DNA of 64,000 nt. Origin: an uncultured Aquimarina sp. (GTDB lineage Bacteria > Bacteroidota > Bacteroidia > Flavobacteriales > Flavobacteriaceae). The notes below the pieces were generated by a model, which was given only the letters and a program-made list of their open reading frames with translations, searched no databases and was not told where the DNA came from. Positions 44,949 through 54,629 of this stretch are shown one piece after another. The stretch spans positions 1 through 64,000 of the forward strand of contig CANMLG010000050.1 of the NCBI GenBank assembly GCA_947498765.1. The letters run 5' to 3'. The position numbers were made by a program, and so were the translations under genes. Numbering within the stretch: the stretch's first letter is position 1; every line of letters starts with the position of its first letter.

Positions 44949-46340
44949 TTAAATACTATCATCATTAGCTCTAGTAATAATATTTTCTGGAAGGGACTTT
45001 TTAGCTTTTGCGCCCATTTTTTTTAATTTTTCAACACTAGTTATTAAATTACCACGACCCGTTACTAACTTGTTCATGGCAGCACTGTAATCTCTTTTGG
45101 TGTCGTCTATTTTTTTCCCAATACCAGTTAAATCTTTCATTAATCCCTCAAATTTATCATAAAGGGATCCTGCTTGTTTCGCAATATCTAAAGCGTTTCG
45201 TTGTTGTTTCTCGTTACTCCACATGGTGTCAATGGTGCGTAATGTAGCTAACAACGTAGAAGGCGTAACAATAACTATATTTTTTTCAAAAGCTTGGTTG
45301 TACAATAAATTTTCTTTATTTATTGCTACCGAAAAAGCAGTTTCAATAGGTACAAATAGTAGCACAAAATCTAAAGATTCAATATCATATAAATCTTGAT
45401 AGTTTTTAGCAGATAATTGGTCTATATGTTTTTTTAATGAATTGATATGTTCTTTTAGGTATACATCTTTAAGCTCTTGCTCGTCTTCATTAATAAAACG
45501 TTCATAAGCAGTCAGTGTTACTTTGGAATCTATAATAATTCGTTTGCCATCTGGTAATAAAATAATAACATCGGGTAAAGCTCTTGTGCCATCTTTACGA
45601 GTAAAGTTTTGTTGCACAAAGTATTCTCGATCTTTTTCTAATCCAGATTTTTCCAAGACACGTTCCAGTACTAATTCACCCCAATTTCCTTGTACTTTAT
45701 TATCTCCTTTTAAAGCTTTAGTAAGGTTAGTGGCTTCCTTACTCATTTGGGCATTTAAATCTTTTAAGCCTAAAATTTGTTCTTTTAATGAAGCATTTGC
45801 AATACTGTTTTCCTTGTGGGTTTCTTCAACTTTTTTTTCAAAAGTAGTGATGCGTTCTTGTAAAGGAGTCAAGATGTTTTTTATATTTTCTTTGTTCTGC
45901 TCCGTAAATTTACTAGACTTTTCGTCTAAAATTTTATTAGCTAGGTTTTCAAACTCTTTAGTAAATTTTTCTTGAAGTAGCTCAGTTTCCTTTTTTTGTT
46001 CTTGATTTTTAAGGCTTAAATTATCAAACTCAACATTTTTACGTGTAAGTTCAGTATTTAAGAATTCTTTTTGTCTTCTAATAGCTTCGCGTTCTTCAAT
46101 AAGTTCTCGTTTTTCAAGATTAAATTTTTCATCTAAAGTATATAGTACTTGGGTATGCTTTTTTTTCGCTTCTGCTAGAAGTATCTGTTGTGATGCTAAT
46201 TGTTGTTGTAAAGCTTTTAGTTGACTTTCTGATGCTGATTGCAAATTTTTTAGACGTAAGCCGCTTATGTAATTGCCAATCAAAAAGCCAATAATTAGTG
46301 CTAAAAAAATACCAATAAGTAAAATGATTTCTTGTTGCAT
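44949..46340 (-). CDS. rmuC: DNA recombination protein RmuC
   Basis: The product has 463 residues. An N-terminal membrane helix (about 5-25) is followed by a long coiled coil (about 30-170). The RmuC nuclease-fold domain (about 195-400) carries QGNWGELVLERVLEKSG, then LPDVIILLPDGKRIIIDSKV (the Asp-x-Lys active-site strand) and VLLFVPIETAF. It is thought to limit inversions and help recombination. It begins the minus-strand gene group that continues with the 122-residue and thioesterase genes. Confidence 0.93.
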   Translation of the reverse strand: MQQEIILLIGIFLALIIGFLIGNYISGLRLKNLQSASESQLKALQQQLASQQILLAEAKKKHTQVLYTLDEKFNLEKRELIEEREAIRRQKEFLNTELTRKNVEFDNLSLKNQEQKKETELLQEKFTKEFENLANKILDEKSSKFTEQNKENIKNILTPLQERITTFEKKVEETHKENSIANASLKEQILGLKDLNAQMSKEATNLTKALKGDNKVQGNWGELVLERVLEKSGLEKDREYFVQQNFTRKDGTRALPDVIILLPDGKRIIIDSKVTLTAYERFINEDEQELKDVYLKEHINSLKKHIDQLSAKNYQDLYDIESLDFVLLFVPIETAFSVAINKENLLYNQAFEKNIVIVTPSTLLATLRTIDTMWSNEKQQRNALDIAKQAGSLYDKFEGLMKDLTGIGKKIDDTKRDYSAAMNKLVTGRGNLITSVEKLKKMGAKAKKSLPENIITRANDDSI

Positions 46341-46650
46341 TTATAAGAAAGAATTAAGAAGTTAAAGATACGTTTTTTGCGTTTTGAATACTTAACTTTA
46401 ATTCTATTTAACCCTCCCCGAAAATCGAAATCAGTTTTTGTTAATTAAATAGCGAGTTCTTTAAGAGAGTCCTTAAAGCTTAAGGATTTTGCCAAGTGAC
46501 AATCGGCTCAGTATTTAAAAGATGTTTACGCTGATAGCGTTATGGACTACGATGGAAAATTGAAGAGTGTTACAGACATATAAAATAGTGGCGAAGAAGA
46601 TTAATTTTCTTCGCCACTTTAAATTCATATTATAGCATTTTTTGAAAGGA
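46341..46650. other. Intergenic region between rmuC and the agarase-like gene
   Basis: About 310 bases. On the plus strand, 46468-46582 gives an open stretch reading SAQYLKDVYADSVMDYDGKL before a stop, with one TGA upstream. It may be a short gene remnant of unrecognised family. The end holds the hairpin at 46587-46618. Confidence 0.5.
46587..46618. terminator. Hairpin after the agarase-like gene
   Basis: Two perfect 12-base arms (46587-46598 and 46607-46618) surround an 8-base loop and lie about 30 bases past the agarase-like stop. Neither strand has a strong T-run directly after it. Confidence 0.65.
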
Positions 46651-49600
46651 TTATTCTATTAATAATTTTGTGGTCCACTCTATAGTGCTATTTATAATTT
46701 TTAAGTGATAAACACCAGCACTCAGTGAAGAAACATTTATTGTATACTCATTTATAAAATTCACCTCTTTATTCACTACTAACTGTCCATTGGTATCAAA
46801 TAAGTTTAATTGATATTTATTATTGGCTAAACCAGTTATCACTAATAGTTGGTCAGCAGGGTTCGGGTAAATTATAAAGTTATTTTGCTCATTGTCATTT
46901 TTAATTGTATTTAGTGTATAATTTTTAGCACTATTAGTTCTTCCCGAACTAAAAATTATTTTATCTAAATTCCATTGCCAAGTATTGCTTCCCGAAGCTA
47001 GAATTCTGATGGTTTGATTTCCAGCAACTAAATCGATATTGCCTCCATTTACTGATTGATAATTATCCCATTCTCCATTATTTGGAATATCAGTTGTTAG
47101 GGTTGAAGGACCAACAGTTAACTCAATTTGAGCATTTTCGGAAGGAGTGGATATTAGATATTCAATGGCATAAGTACCAGCTGTTGTAACATTAATTTCG
47201 TACTCAACCCAATCCCCATTATTTACATAATTTATGCCTTGAGCTGTTTTATTTACACCATTACCTGGTCCACCAGCAAATGCATCATTGTAAGTTCCAT
47301 CTGTAGTGTCAAAAGTTTCAGCTTCAATAACTAAAGTTGTATTGTTAGCTGGAGGAGTAATTGTTACAGATGTGCTAGCAGTAAAGTTTCCATCTTCTGT
47401 AGTAACACTAATAGTAACACTTCCTTCTGCAACAGCGGCAATTAAACCATTAGTATTTACAGTAGCAATACTAGTGTCCGATGAATTCCAACTTACATTG
47501 GTGTTTGTTGCATTTACAGGTGTAATAGTTTCATTTAAATTAAAAGTTGCACCAGTAGCAAGAGTCACTGTATTTTCAGAAACACTAACACCAGTTACAG
47601 CTATAGGGTTAGTATTGCCATTTATAGGACTCAATATGGTTTTATCAAGATTCCATTGTAAATATGTGCCTGTGGCGACTAGTCTTAAAGTATGTGAGCC
47701 TGCAGTTAAATTTAAATTAGTTGTTGCTTTTGTAGTATTAAATACTGTTGATGCACCTGTTTGGGAAATGGCATGTGTATCAATAATAGTACCATCCAAT
47801 GTATATTGGATATTTTGATTACTTCTGTTAGAAGCAGCTACAAAACTTACCTCGTATTGGCCTGCTGAAATTACATTAAATGTGTATTCAAGCCAATCGG
47901 TATTAATAATTTCCTCCATATAAGTAATAGTTCCTAAGGTGGCAATTTTACCTCCTCTAGTTCCGTTTTGATTTACACCACCCATATCGGAATAGTCTTC
48001 AGCTTCAAGTGTAATATCATTACCTGATGATGTTACAGGTGTAACAGTTACAGTGGAACTTGCTGTAAAACTACCATCAGTAGTGGTAACAGTAATAGTA
48101 GTATTACCTTCAGCAATAGCTGTAATCAAGCCATTATTATTTACTGTTGCAATACTGGTATCTAAGGAGCTCCAAATTACACTTTTATCTGTTGCATTTG
48201 CAGGTGTAATAGATTCAGTAATTGTTGATGTATTTCCAACTTGTAATGTTACTGTATCGGAATTAACAGTAATGCCTGTAACAGCTATAGGATTAGCAGT
48301 AACATTGATTGTACTAACAGCTGTTAAATTACCATCATTTGTTGTTACAGTAATCGCAGCACTACCGTCAGCTATTGCAGTTACTAAACCATTAGTATCT
48401 ACAGTAGCAATTGCAGTATTATTTGATGCCCAAGTAACTAATTGATTACTTGCATTAGCAGGTGAGATTGTTTTGGTTAATTGACTGCTTTGACCTACGT
48501 TTAAATCAATTGAAGTTGGAGCAATATTCACTCCTGTTACAGGTATATCAGGTGAGGTCGTATTGACAACTCGAAATTCAAAGCGTTCCATATTCCACTG
48601 CCAATCGGCTGTACCAGAAGATTCTAATCTAATTTTGTGTGTACCAGCAGCAATGGTTACAGTTGAAGTAGTAACAATTTGTTGAAAATCATCATAATCT
48701 CCATTATTTGGTACATCAGTTACATTAACAGTAACTCCATCAATACTTAAGGTGACACCAGCACCATCATTAGGGCTACCCATATAATACGTTACTAAAT
48801 ACTCGCCTGTATCTGGGAAATCAACATCATAGTCAACCCAGTCACCAGTTTGATTGAAATTAATAGCACCTTCACCATTAATTTCATATCTATCAAAACC
48901 ACCATTTGAACCGCCAGTATCAACAAAATCTTCTGCTTGTACAATAATGGTTTTTGAAATTAACACATTACTTGTTTGGAATATTGATGCATTTTCTGAA
49001 GATGTTGCCGTGATTATTACAGTTCCATTAACAGTTGGTTTAGCAGTAACTAAACCATTTTGATCTACAGTTGCTAAGCTAGGATCACTAGAAGACCAAA
49101 CCAAATCGGTTTGAGTTGTCCATTCGGGAATTAGTGTTGCATTTATTTCTGTAGTTAGTCCAGGGAATAAATTTACATTTGTAGGTAAGTTGATTGCAGT
49201 AATTTCTTCAATTACAACTCCTGTTTGCGAAGTGATATTAACACTACTAATAAACCCTCCATCAATGGTGGTTACGGTGATTGTAGCATCACCTTGCCCA
49301 ACACCAGTTACAATTCCAGTATTGTCAACACTTGCAATTTCAGTGTTTGATGACGACCAAATTAATGCTTTATTATAGGTGTCTTCAGGAAGGATTTGAG
49401 CTATCAATTGAATTTGATCACCTATTTGTACATTTCTAATACCATCGTTGATACTTACAGATGTAGCCCTTGTATGATCAATTACTTCAACGTTCGATGA
49501 GCAAGAACTTAATTCTGTAGTTCCATCCATTAATTTAACAGTATAGGAATAATTGGAGCCAACTATAGGAGGGGAGCTTAAATTATAAGATACATCAATC

Positions 49601-52482
49601 ACTGAATCTCCAAAATCAGTAATAGTTTTACTTCCAGACCCTAATATGGTGTTTCCTTGTTTAAACTCAACAACAACTGTTCGTGTATTTGTTATTTTAA
49701 TAGGAACATTAACCTCTAGAGTTTCAAAAGGCTTAACTTGAGTAGGTAGTGCCCAACATTGAACAAGTTCTGGACCTTGTATAGTTACATAAACTTCAAT
49801 ATCTGAAGAATGTACTGTATTTCCAGAAGCGGTATCAATAACTGAAGCTGTTACAGTTGCAGTTTCATTAACTACCTTACCAATTACTTTACCAGTATTT
49901 GTTACTTCTACAATATCGGTATTACTAGAGCTCCACTCAATAGTTTGGTCTGTAGCATTTAACGGTAAAATTGAAGCAGATAAGCTAGTGTTAATGAAGC
50001 GTTCAACAGTAATGTTATTCCCTTCGTTAATGGTAATACTACTAACAGGAATAGCAGAAAAAGCTTGTGCCGAAATAACTTTGCTAGCAGTTGCAGATGC
50101 ATTTGCTTTGCTTACAGCAGTAATAGTTGTTGTTCCAGAATCGCTAATAGCAGTAAGCACACCAAATTCATCAACGGTGGCTACATCAGGGTTTGATGAT
50201 GTCCATGTGATTCCTTGATTGCTAGCGTTTGAAGGGCTAAAGTCAATACCTAATGGAAGTTCCTGACCTTGCATTATAGTATCATTTCCATTGATATCAA
50301 TATTATCTACTGCAATAACACCGTTTCCAGTTGCACTTCTGCCTGGAGCTTTTGAAAAGTCCCACATTTGTAAGATAAATGATGAATATTCTGAATTTTG
50401 ACGGTGATTTGTTATTTCAATCACGTTATTAGTTTCCAAGAATTCAATAGGAACATCTTGTTCAATAACACCAAACCAGCCAACACCAGTTCGGACTCTT
50501 TCTTGTCCTCTCCAATCTTGAATATCTTCTTCAGTAGATAACTGGTGTCCATTTATTACAATTTCAATATTATCAGTTGCAAATGTATTTACTCCAATTC
50601 TTAATGTGGCCTCGCCAACAGTAGGTACAGTTACATTATTGATTTCTGTAGTGAATTTTCTACGCCCGCGTACAGAAACGTGACATTTTTGTCCTCCTAA
50701 AAATGTAGTTTCATTAGTAAGCGGTTCTCCGTAAAATTTTATCTCTTTTGATTCTTGATCAATATTTACAGGGTTTGTAAATTCGTAATCTATCACCATT
50801 GTAGCACTTGCTCCTAACGACACGGAACCAGGGGAGGTACCTAATTTTGATATTTTATTAATCGGTTCATTTTTGTCAACATCAAAAAATTGATGCTTCA
50901 TGCTAACACTTTTAACTGCATTTTCATAATCATTAAATTGATTTAAATTTATTGTAGTAGCTTCATCTTCTAGGTTGTTAAGAATAAGATACATATGATT
51001 TCCATCAACATAGGCATCTACTTGAATATCTCTATCACTTGATTTTGTGTCAATTCTGGTACCTTTTACATCACTCCATAATTCATAAAACAAAATGATA
51101 TTACTCCATTCCCAGTTTTGGTGATTATACCTTGCCCCTGGAGTATCTTCCCTATATTCTCCTATAGGATCCATCATGGTAACAAGGTACCTTTCTTTTA
51201 AACTACCATCTTCATTAAATTCGTCTCCCCATTGCGCTTTTACAGGAGCAAAAGGCATGGTTAATGTTAATTGAGAAGGCCTTTCCAGGAATTGCATCAT
51301 CATTTGGTTAAAAGGTCTTAAGGACCACCAATCTCTAGTTTTTAGCGGTCTCTCTCTAATACCAGCACCGACTCCTCCATATTCTGAGATTATAATTTCT
51401 TTTTTAGTACCAAACTTGTACATGTCATACCACTCCATTAAATCAAGCATGGCTTCTGTATGTCCACCAGATCTTATGGTGCTTTTTGATTCGTCGAGTT
51501 GAGGCCAATCATAAATATGAATGCTATAAAAATCCATATTTTCACCACAATTATCAATAAAACCTTGGAAAAGTCCGTCCCATTGCCACCATTTATCCTT
51601 GCGGTGATCCCAAGTAAGACTATTTGTAGCATTTTTAATTATATCATCTCCATTTTCAACGTAAAAACTACGTTTTTGACGTAACACAAAATCTGGAGAT
51701 TGAAGATCATGCTGGCCCCAAGTCATTCCTCCAATTTTAGGAGCCTTATCTCCTAAAACTTCTTTAAATACTCTAGCTGTTTCGTTGTGATACTCCCACA
51801 GTAGTTCTGGACTAGTTACAAACATTTCAAAGTAACCATACATTTCCATATCAGCTTCATTAATACACTCCCAGTATGTGGGTAGTGGTTCGCCAATTTC
51901 AGTATTATTTTTACTAAAATGATTATCTAAATAATGTGCCATCCAGAAAGCGGAGGCTTTTACATCAAAGACTTGCCATTCATCATCTTGTCCTTTTCTT
52001 ACTCTACCAGGTCCTTCAGAATGCCAATCCAATGTGGGGTAGTTTGGATGAGGTGTGAGTCCCATAATCATTTGCTTGGACTTTTTTTCATATTGCCTGC
52101 GACTAGCAAAAACGTCTGATTCATACCATTCTTTTAAACTTTGGCCATAAGTTTTTTGGTAATTTACATCTGGCCAATTAGGTCTATTAGGGTCTTCTGC
52201 AGATTGTGAATTTTTCCAACCTGCAGAACCGTTATCTCGACCAAAATAAACATCCAAATCGTTAATTAAGTAATCCATCATGTCATCATGTCCAACCCAA
52301 TCTCCTTCGGTTAAAGAAGCATGAAGTGTCATGTGCCTTTCTCGACCAAAATCAGATACGCCATCAACGGAATGTTTAATATTGAGGTTGACATCAACAT
52401 CAATTTGTGCTGTAGCAACATTATGCCACAAACAAGTTAAAGTTATGTAAGTACATAACTTTAATAAATAAGCCCTTTTCAT
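46651..52482 (-). CDS. Secreted multimodular GH86-like beta-agarase/porphyranase candidate
   Basis: The product is 1943 residues long, with a signal peptide (about 1-25, ending ATAQ). Residues of about 30-500 form a clan GH-A-type (beta/alpha)8 hydrolase with candidate acid/base E209 (YWECINEAD) and nucleophile E367 (IIISEYGG), like GH86 agarases and porphyranases. A beta-sandwich part (about 510-715) follows. Then come Big_2 bacterial Ig-like domains at 720-804, 806-898, 1002-1094, 1094-1176, 1310-1396, 1397-1484 and 1623-1712. CBM6-like domains lie at 1177-1306, 1491-1614 and 1717-1840 (each begins with the Glu-Ala/x-Glu motif, as in IIVQAEDFVDTGG). A unique domain lies at 904-998. The end (about 1870-1943, IIYPNPADQLL) is a T9SS sorting domain. 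It likely cuts red-algal galactan outside the cell. No SusC/SusD or other galactanase lies nearby. Confidence 0.78.
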   Translation of the reverse strand: MKRAYLLKLCTYITLTCLWHNVATAQIDVDVNLNIKHSVDGVSDFGRERHMTLHASLTEGDWVGHDDMMDYLINDLDVYFGRDNGSAGWKNSQSAEDPNRPNWPDVNYQKTYGQSLKEWYESDVFASRRQYEKKSKQMIMGLTPHPNYPTLDWHSEGPGRVRKGQDDEWQVFDVKASAFWMAHYLDNHFSKNNTEIGEPLPTYWECINEADMEMYGYFEMFVTSPELLWEYHNETARVFKEVLGDKAPKIGGMTWGQHDLQSPDFVLRQKRSFYVENGDDIIKNATNSLTWDHRKDKWWQWDGLFQGFIDNCGENMDFYSIHIYDWPQLDESKSTIRSGGHTEAMLDLMEWYDMYKFGTKKEIIISEYGGVGAGIRERPLKTRDWWSLRPFNQMMMQFLERPSQLTLTMPFAPVKAQWGDEFNEDGSLKERYLVTMMDPIGEYREDTPGARYNHQNWEWSNIILFYELWSDVKGTRIDTKSSDRDIQVDAYVDGNHMYLILNNLEDEATTINLNQFNDYENAVKSVSMKHQFFDVDKNEPINKISKLGTSPGSVSLGASATMVIDYEFTNPVNIDQESKEIKFYGEPLTNETTFLGGQKCHVSVRGRRKFTTEINNVTVPTVGEATLRIGVNTFATDNIEIVINGHQLSTEEDIQDWRGQERVRTGVGWFGVIEQDVPIEFLETNNVIEITNHRQNSEYSSFILQMWDFSKAPGRSATGNGVIAVDNIDINGNDTIMQGQELPLGIDFSPSNASNQGITWTSSNPDVATVDEFGVLTAISDSGTTTITAVSKANASATASKVISAQAFSAIPVSSITINEGNNITVERFINTSLSASILPLNATDQTIEWSSSNTDIVEVTNTGKVIGKVVNETATVTASVIDTASGNTVHSSDIEVYVTIQGPELVQCWALPTQVKPFETLEVNVPIKITNTRTVVVEFKQGNTILGSGSKTITDFGDSVIDVSYNLSSPPIVGSNYSYTVKLMDGTTELSSCSSNVEVIDHTRATSVSINDGIRNVQIGDQIQLIAQILPEDTYNKALIWSSSNTEIASVDNTGIVTGVGQGDATITVTTIDGGFISSVNITSQTGVVIEEITAINLPTNVNLFPGLTTEINATLIPEWTTQTDLVWSSSDPSLATVDQNGLVTAKPTVNGTVIITATSSENASIFQTSNVLISKTIIVQAEDFVDTGGSNGGFDRYEINGEGAINFNQTGDWVDYDVDFPDTGEYLVTYYMGSPNDGAGVTLSIDGVTVNVTDVPNNGDYDDFQQIVTTSTVTIAAGTHKIRLESSGTADWQWNMERFEFRVVNTTSPDIPVTGVNIAPTSIDLNVGQSSQLTKTISPANASNQLVTWASNNTAIATVDTNGLVTAIADGSAAITVTTNDGNLTAVSTINVTANPIAVTGITVNSDTVTLQVGNTSTITESITPANATDKSVIWSSLDTSIATVNNNGLITAIAEGNTTITVTTTDGSFTASSTVTVTPVTSSGNDITLEAEDYSDMGGVNQNGTRGGKIATLGTITYMEEIINTDWLEYTFNVISAGQYEVSFVAASNRSNQNIQYTLDGTIIDTHAISQTGASTVFNTTKATTNLNLTAGSHTLRLVATGTYLQWNLDKTILSPINGNTNPIAVTGVSVSENTVTLATGATFNLNETITPVNATNTNVSWNSSDTSIATVNTNGLIAAVAEGSVTISVTTEDGNFTASTSVTITPPANNTTLVIEAETFDTTDGTYNDAFAGGPGNGVNKTAQGINYVNNGDWVEYEINVTTAGTYAIEYLISTPSENAQIELTVGPSTLTTDIPNNGEWDNYQSVNGGNIDLVAGNQTIRILASGSNTWQWNLDKIIFSSGRTNSAKNYTLNTIKNDNEQNNFIIYPNPADQLLVITGLANNKYQLNLFDTNGQLVVNKEVNFINEYTINVSSLSAGVYHLKIINSTIEWTTKLLIE

Positions 52483-52528
52483 AAAAAATAGTGTTTAGTT
52501 GTTAATTAGTTGATATTTAATATTTTAA

Positions 52529-52536
52529 CAAAAATA
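52529..52536 (-). promoter_or_regulatory. Possible -7 box of the agarase-like gene
   Basis: On the minus strand the bases read TATTTTTG, a match to TAnnTTTG, about 45 bases upstream of the start codon. No clear TTG lies at the usual -33 spacing, which may mean that an activator is required. Confidence 0.35.
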
Positions 52537-52550
52537 GGGGAATAATATAG

Positions 52551-52585
52551 TTAATTTGTTAAAATGCTGATTTTTAACAAATTAA
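52551..52585. repeat. Perfect 14-base inverted repeat upstream of the agarase-like gene
   Basis: TTAATTTGTTAAAA (52551-52564) and TTTTAACAAATTAA (52572-52585) are fully complementary around a seven-base spacer (TGCTGAT). It lies 15-49 bases upstream of the -7 box, over the usual -33 region, a natural place for a regulator. Confidence 0.7.
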
Positions 52586-52913
52586 AATTTTTAATTGAGT
52601 CGAAATCATTTTAGTAGATGCTTTGTATATTGAAAAAGACTTGTAAGTATTATATAATTTTCTAGAAAAAAATCACATATATTTTGTTTCTGTTTTTATT
52701 ATTTTAACATGCGCTAGGTACTAGCTTAGTAATTGATTTTTGAGTAATTTGTATTTTGAATAATTATTTTAATATTTAGTTTTTTTTACACAAAAAATGC
52801 AAACATTTTGTTTTGGTAACTTTTATAAATTAGGTTTTTATATGAATTTATGGATATTACTTTGACAGTGATGTAAAATTGATTTTTAATGGTTAAGTAG
52901 AAATGAATAAGAT

Positions 52914-53363
52914 ATGATCAGATTGATAAGAACGGATTCAAGTAACTCAGATTTTAAAAAATTAGTTGAACAACTCGATGCCTATTTAGCTAAAATAGAT
53001 GGAGATGAGCATGGCTTTTATGCCCAGTTCAATACAATAGATGCCTTAAAGCATGTAGTGATTGCTTATGAGAAAGGTTTACCTGTAAGTTGCGGAGCTA
53101 TAAAACAAGCAGGGAGTGATAATATGGAAGTGAAGCGGATGTATACGCTACCTGAACACAGAGGAAAAGGAATAGCAACAAAAGTGTTATTTATATTGGA
53201 ACAATGGGCAAAAGAGTTATCCTTTGCTCAATGCGTGTTAGAAACAGGAAAACGACAACCAGAAGCTATACGATTGTATGAGAAAAATGGCTATCAATTA
53301 ATTCCTAATTACGGTCAATATATAGGAATTGAGAATAGTGTTTGTTTTGGGAAGCGATTGTGA
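52914..53363 (+). CDS. GNAT family N-acetyltransferase
   Basis: The product has 149 residues with the GNAT fold: the acetyl-CoA motif is in VKRMYTLPEHRGKGIATKVL (Arg-Gly-Lys-Gly-Ile) and motif B near RLYEKNGYQLIPNYG. The substrate is unknown. Its neighbours do not help; a small lipoprotein gene follows 114 bases later. Confidence 0.88.
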   Translation: MIRLIRTDSSNSDFKKLVEQLDAYLAKIDGDEHGFYAQFNTIDALKHVVIAYEKGLPVSCGAIKQAGSDNMEVKRMYTLPEHRGKGIATKVLFILEQWAKELSFAQCVLETGKRQPEAIRLYEKNGYQLIPNYGQYIGIENSVCFGKRL

Positions 53364-53477
53364 TTAATATGCTTGTATATTTAAAATATTGTTGATAATA
53401 GTTTTAAATTAATTTGTTTTTTTTTTGTTAAAATTTTAATAGGTATTTTCGTTTAAATAATTTTAAAAACATAATTT

Positions 53478-53780
53478 ATGAGACTATTATCTACTATTTT
53501 TTTATCAAGTTTATTTTTAATTTCCTGTAGTAACGATGACGACGGTAACGGTTTTCAAGATGGATGGAATGAAACACTTGTAAATGAATTATCAAGGAAT
53601 TGTGTTGCTGATGATTTAGAAGGAGATATCCTTGAAGAAGGAGTTGATGTTGATTTGGATTGTGACTGTTTAGCAAATGAAACTGCAAAATTTGCCCCAC
53701 TATCTAAATTTACGGCAGGATTAAGTCAAAAAGAAGAAGTTGAGCTAGGGCTTATAATAATTAAAAACTGCTCTAAATAA
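53478..53780 (+). CDS. Small acidic lipoprotein of 100 residues
   Basis: A signal peptide ends in the lipobox LFLISC (Cys at about 17) and is followed by an Asp/Gly-rich stretch (SNDDDGNG) that resembles a calcium-binding turn. It has six cysteines in the mature part, including the CDC pair in DVDLDCDCLANE. It is lipid-anchored in the envelope; the function is unknown. Confidence 0.7.
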   Translation: MRLLSTIFLSSLFLISCSNDDDGNGFQDGWNETLVNELSRNCVADDLEGDILEEGVDVDLDCDCLANETAKFAPLSKFTAGLSQKEEVELGLIIIKNCSK

Positions 53781-53790
53781 CAGTATGTGA

Positions 53791-53830
53791 TTTAAAAGTA
53801 TTGGGGAAATAAATACCTGATACTTTTAAA
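53791..53830. terminator. Bidirectional terminator between the lipoprotein and btuD
   Basis: Perfect arms TTTAAAAGTA (53791-53800) and TACTTTTAAA (53821-53830) enclose a 20-base loop between convergent genes. AT-rich tails lie on both sides. Confidence 0.55.
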
Positions 53831-53846
53831 TTTTAATAAAATTATT

Positions 53847-54629
53847 TTACTTAAACACAAACTTACCCAATTGTTTATCAAAATGGACTTTTGAATCTTT
53901 AAAAAGTTCATTTAATAAGTTACTTTCAACAAGCTCCTTTGGTGATTGTAATGCAACTTTTTTATTAGAAATACTAAGTACTTGATCACAAACTTGGAGT
54001 GAAAGCTCAATTTCGTGTGATGAATACACAATGGTTTTATTCAATTCTTTACATAAGCTTTTTAACAAGGTAAGTGTTTCTACTTTGTGATGTAAATCTA
54101 AATGGGTGGTAGGTTCATCTAAAAAAATGAGAGGTGTGTTTTGAGCTATAGCTCTGGCAATAAAAACGCGTTGTAATTGTCCGTCACTAAGAGTATTACA
54201 TTTTTTATCCTTCAGATGATCTAAATCGGTAAGTTGTAAAGCCTTTTCAATTTCATTTTGATCAACATCGGTAAGGGTATCTAACCAATTGGTATAAGGC
54301 TGCCTTCCTAAACTTACTAATTCATGTACACTTAAACTACTTGGAATCATTGTTTCGGTATGTACCCAGCTTACTTGTTTAGCCCATTGGTTAACAGAGT
54401 AACTTTCTAATGGAATATTATTAATATTTATGCTTCCAGAAAGTTTAGGTTGTTGGTGTGCTAGTGTACGTAGTAAAGTTGATTTCCCTGTTCCATTAGC
54501 ACCAATAATGCTCACTAAATTTCCTTTAGGGATAGAAAAAGAAATCTCCGATAGGATTTCCTCGTGTTTTTTTCCTTGAATGTATCCAATGCTTAGGTGG
54601 TTAATAAGTATGCTTTTATCCCTTTCCAT
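53847..54629 (-). CDS. btuD: Vitamin B12 / iron-siderophore type ABC transporter ATP-binding protein
   Basis: The product has 260 residues. Walker A GANGTGKST is at about 39-47, the signature LSDGQLQR (SDGQ in place of the usual SGGQ) at about 140, and Walker B LIFLDEPTTHLD at about 160. It energises substrate import. The gene overlaps the permease gene at 54629 and ends the operon. The neighbouring cobS and cobC genes point to a corrinoid, though siderophore transporters look alike. Confidence 0.9.
   Translation of the reverse strand: MERDKSILINHLSIGYIQGKKHEEILSEISFSIPKGNLVSIIGANGTGKSTLLRTLAHQQPKLSGSININNIPLESYSVNQWAKQVSWVHTETMIPSSLSVHELVSLGRQPYTNWLDTLTDVDQNEIEKALQLTDLDHLKDKKCNTLSDGQLQRVFIARAIAQNTPLIFLDEPTTHLDLHHKVETLTLLKSLCKELNKTIVYSSHEIELSLQVCDQVLSISNKKVALQSPKELVESNLLNELFKDSKVHFDKQLGKFVFK

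Larger units (their letters stand above)
52483..52913. other. Intergenic region between the agarase-like and GNAT genes
   Basis: About 430 bases of AT-rich sequence between two divergent genes. It holds a -7-type box on the minus strand (52529-52536) and the inverted repeat at 52551-52585. No gene or remnant was recognised. Confidence 0.6.

Noticed and set aside
45523..45975. Plus-strand frame of 150 residues inside rmuC
   Set aside because: It is antisense to the conserved RmuC domain and has low-complexity composition with no motif.
46468..46582. Possible gene remnant (SAQYLKDVYADSVMDYDGKL)
   Set aside because: It looks protein-like, but I cannot assign a family, and a short open stretch could arise by chance. 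It is described only as part of the intergenic region.
47306..48445. Long plus-strand frames (170 and 130 residues) inside the agarase-like gene
   Set aside because: They mirror the Thr/Val-rich Big_2 repeats on the other strand, have no family pattern, and lie wholly within a well-supported gene.
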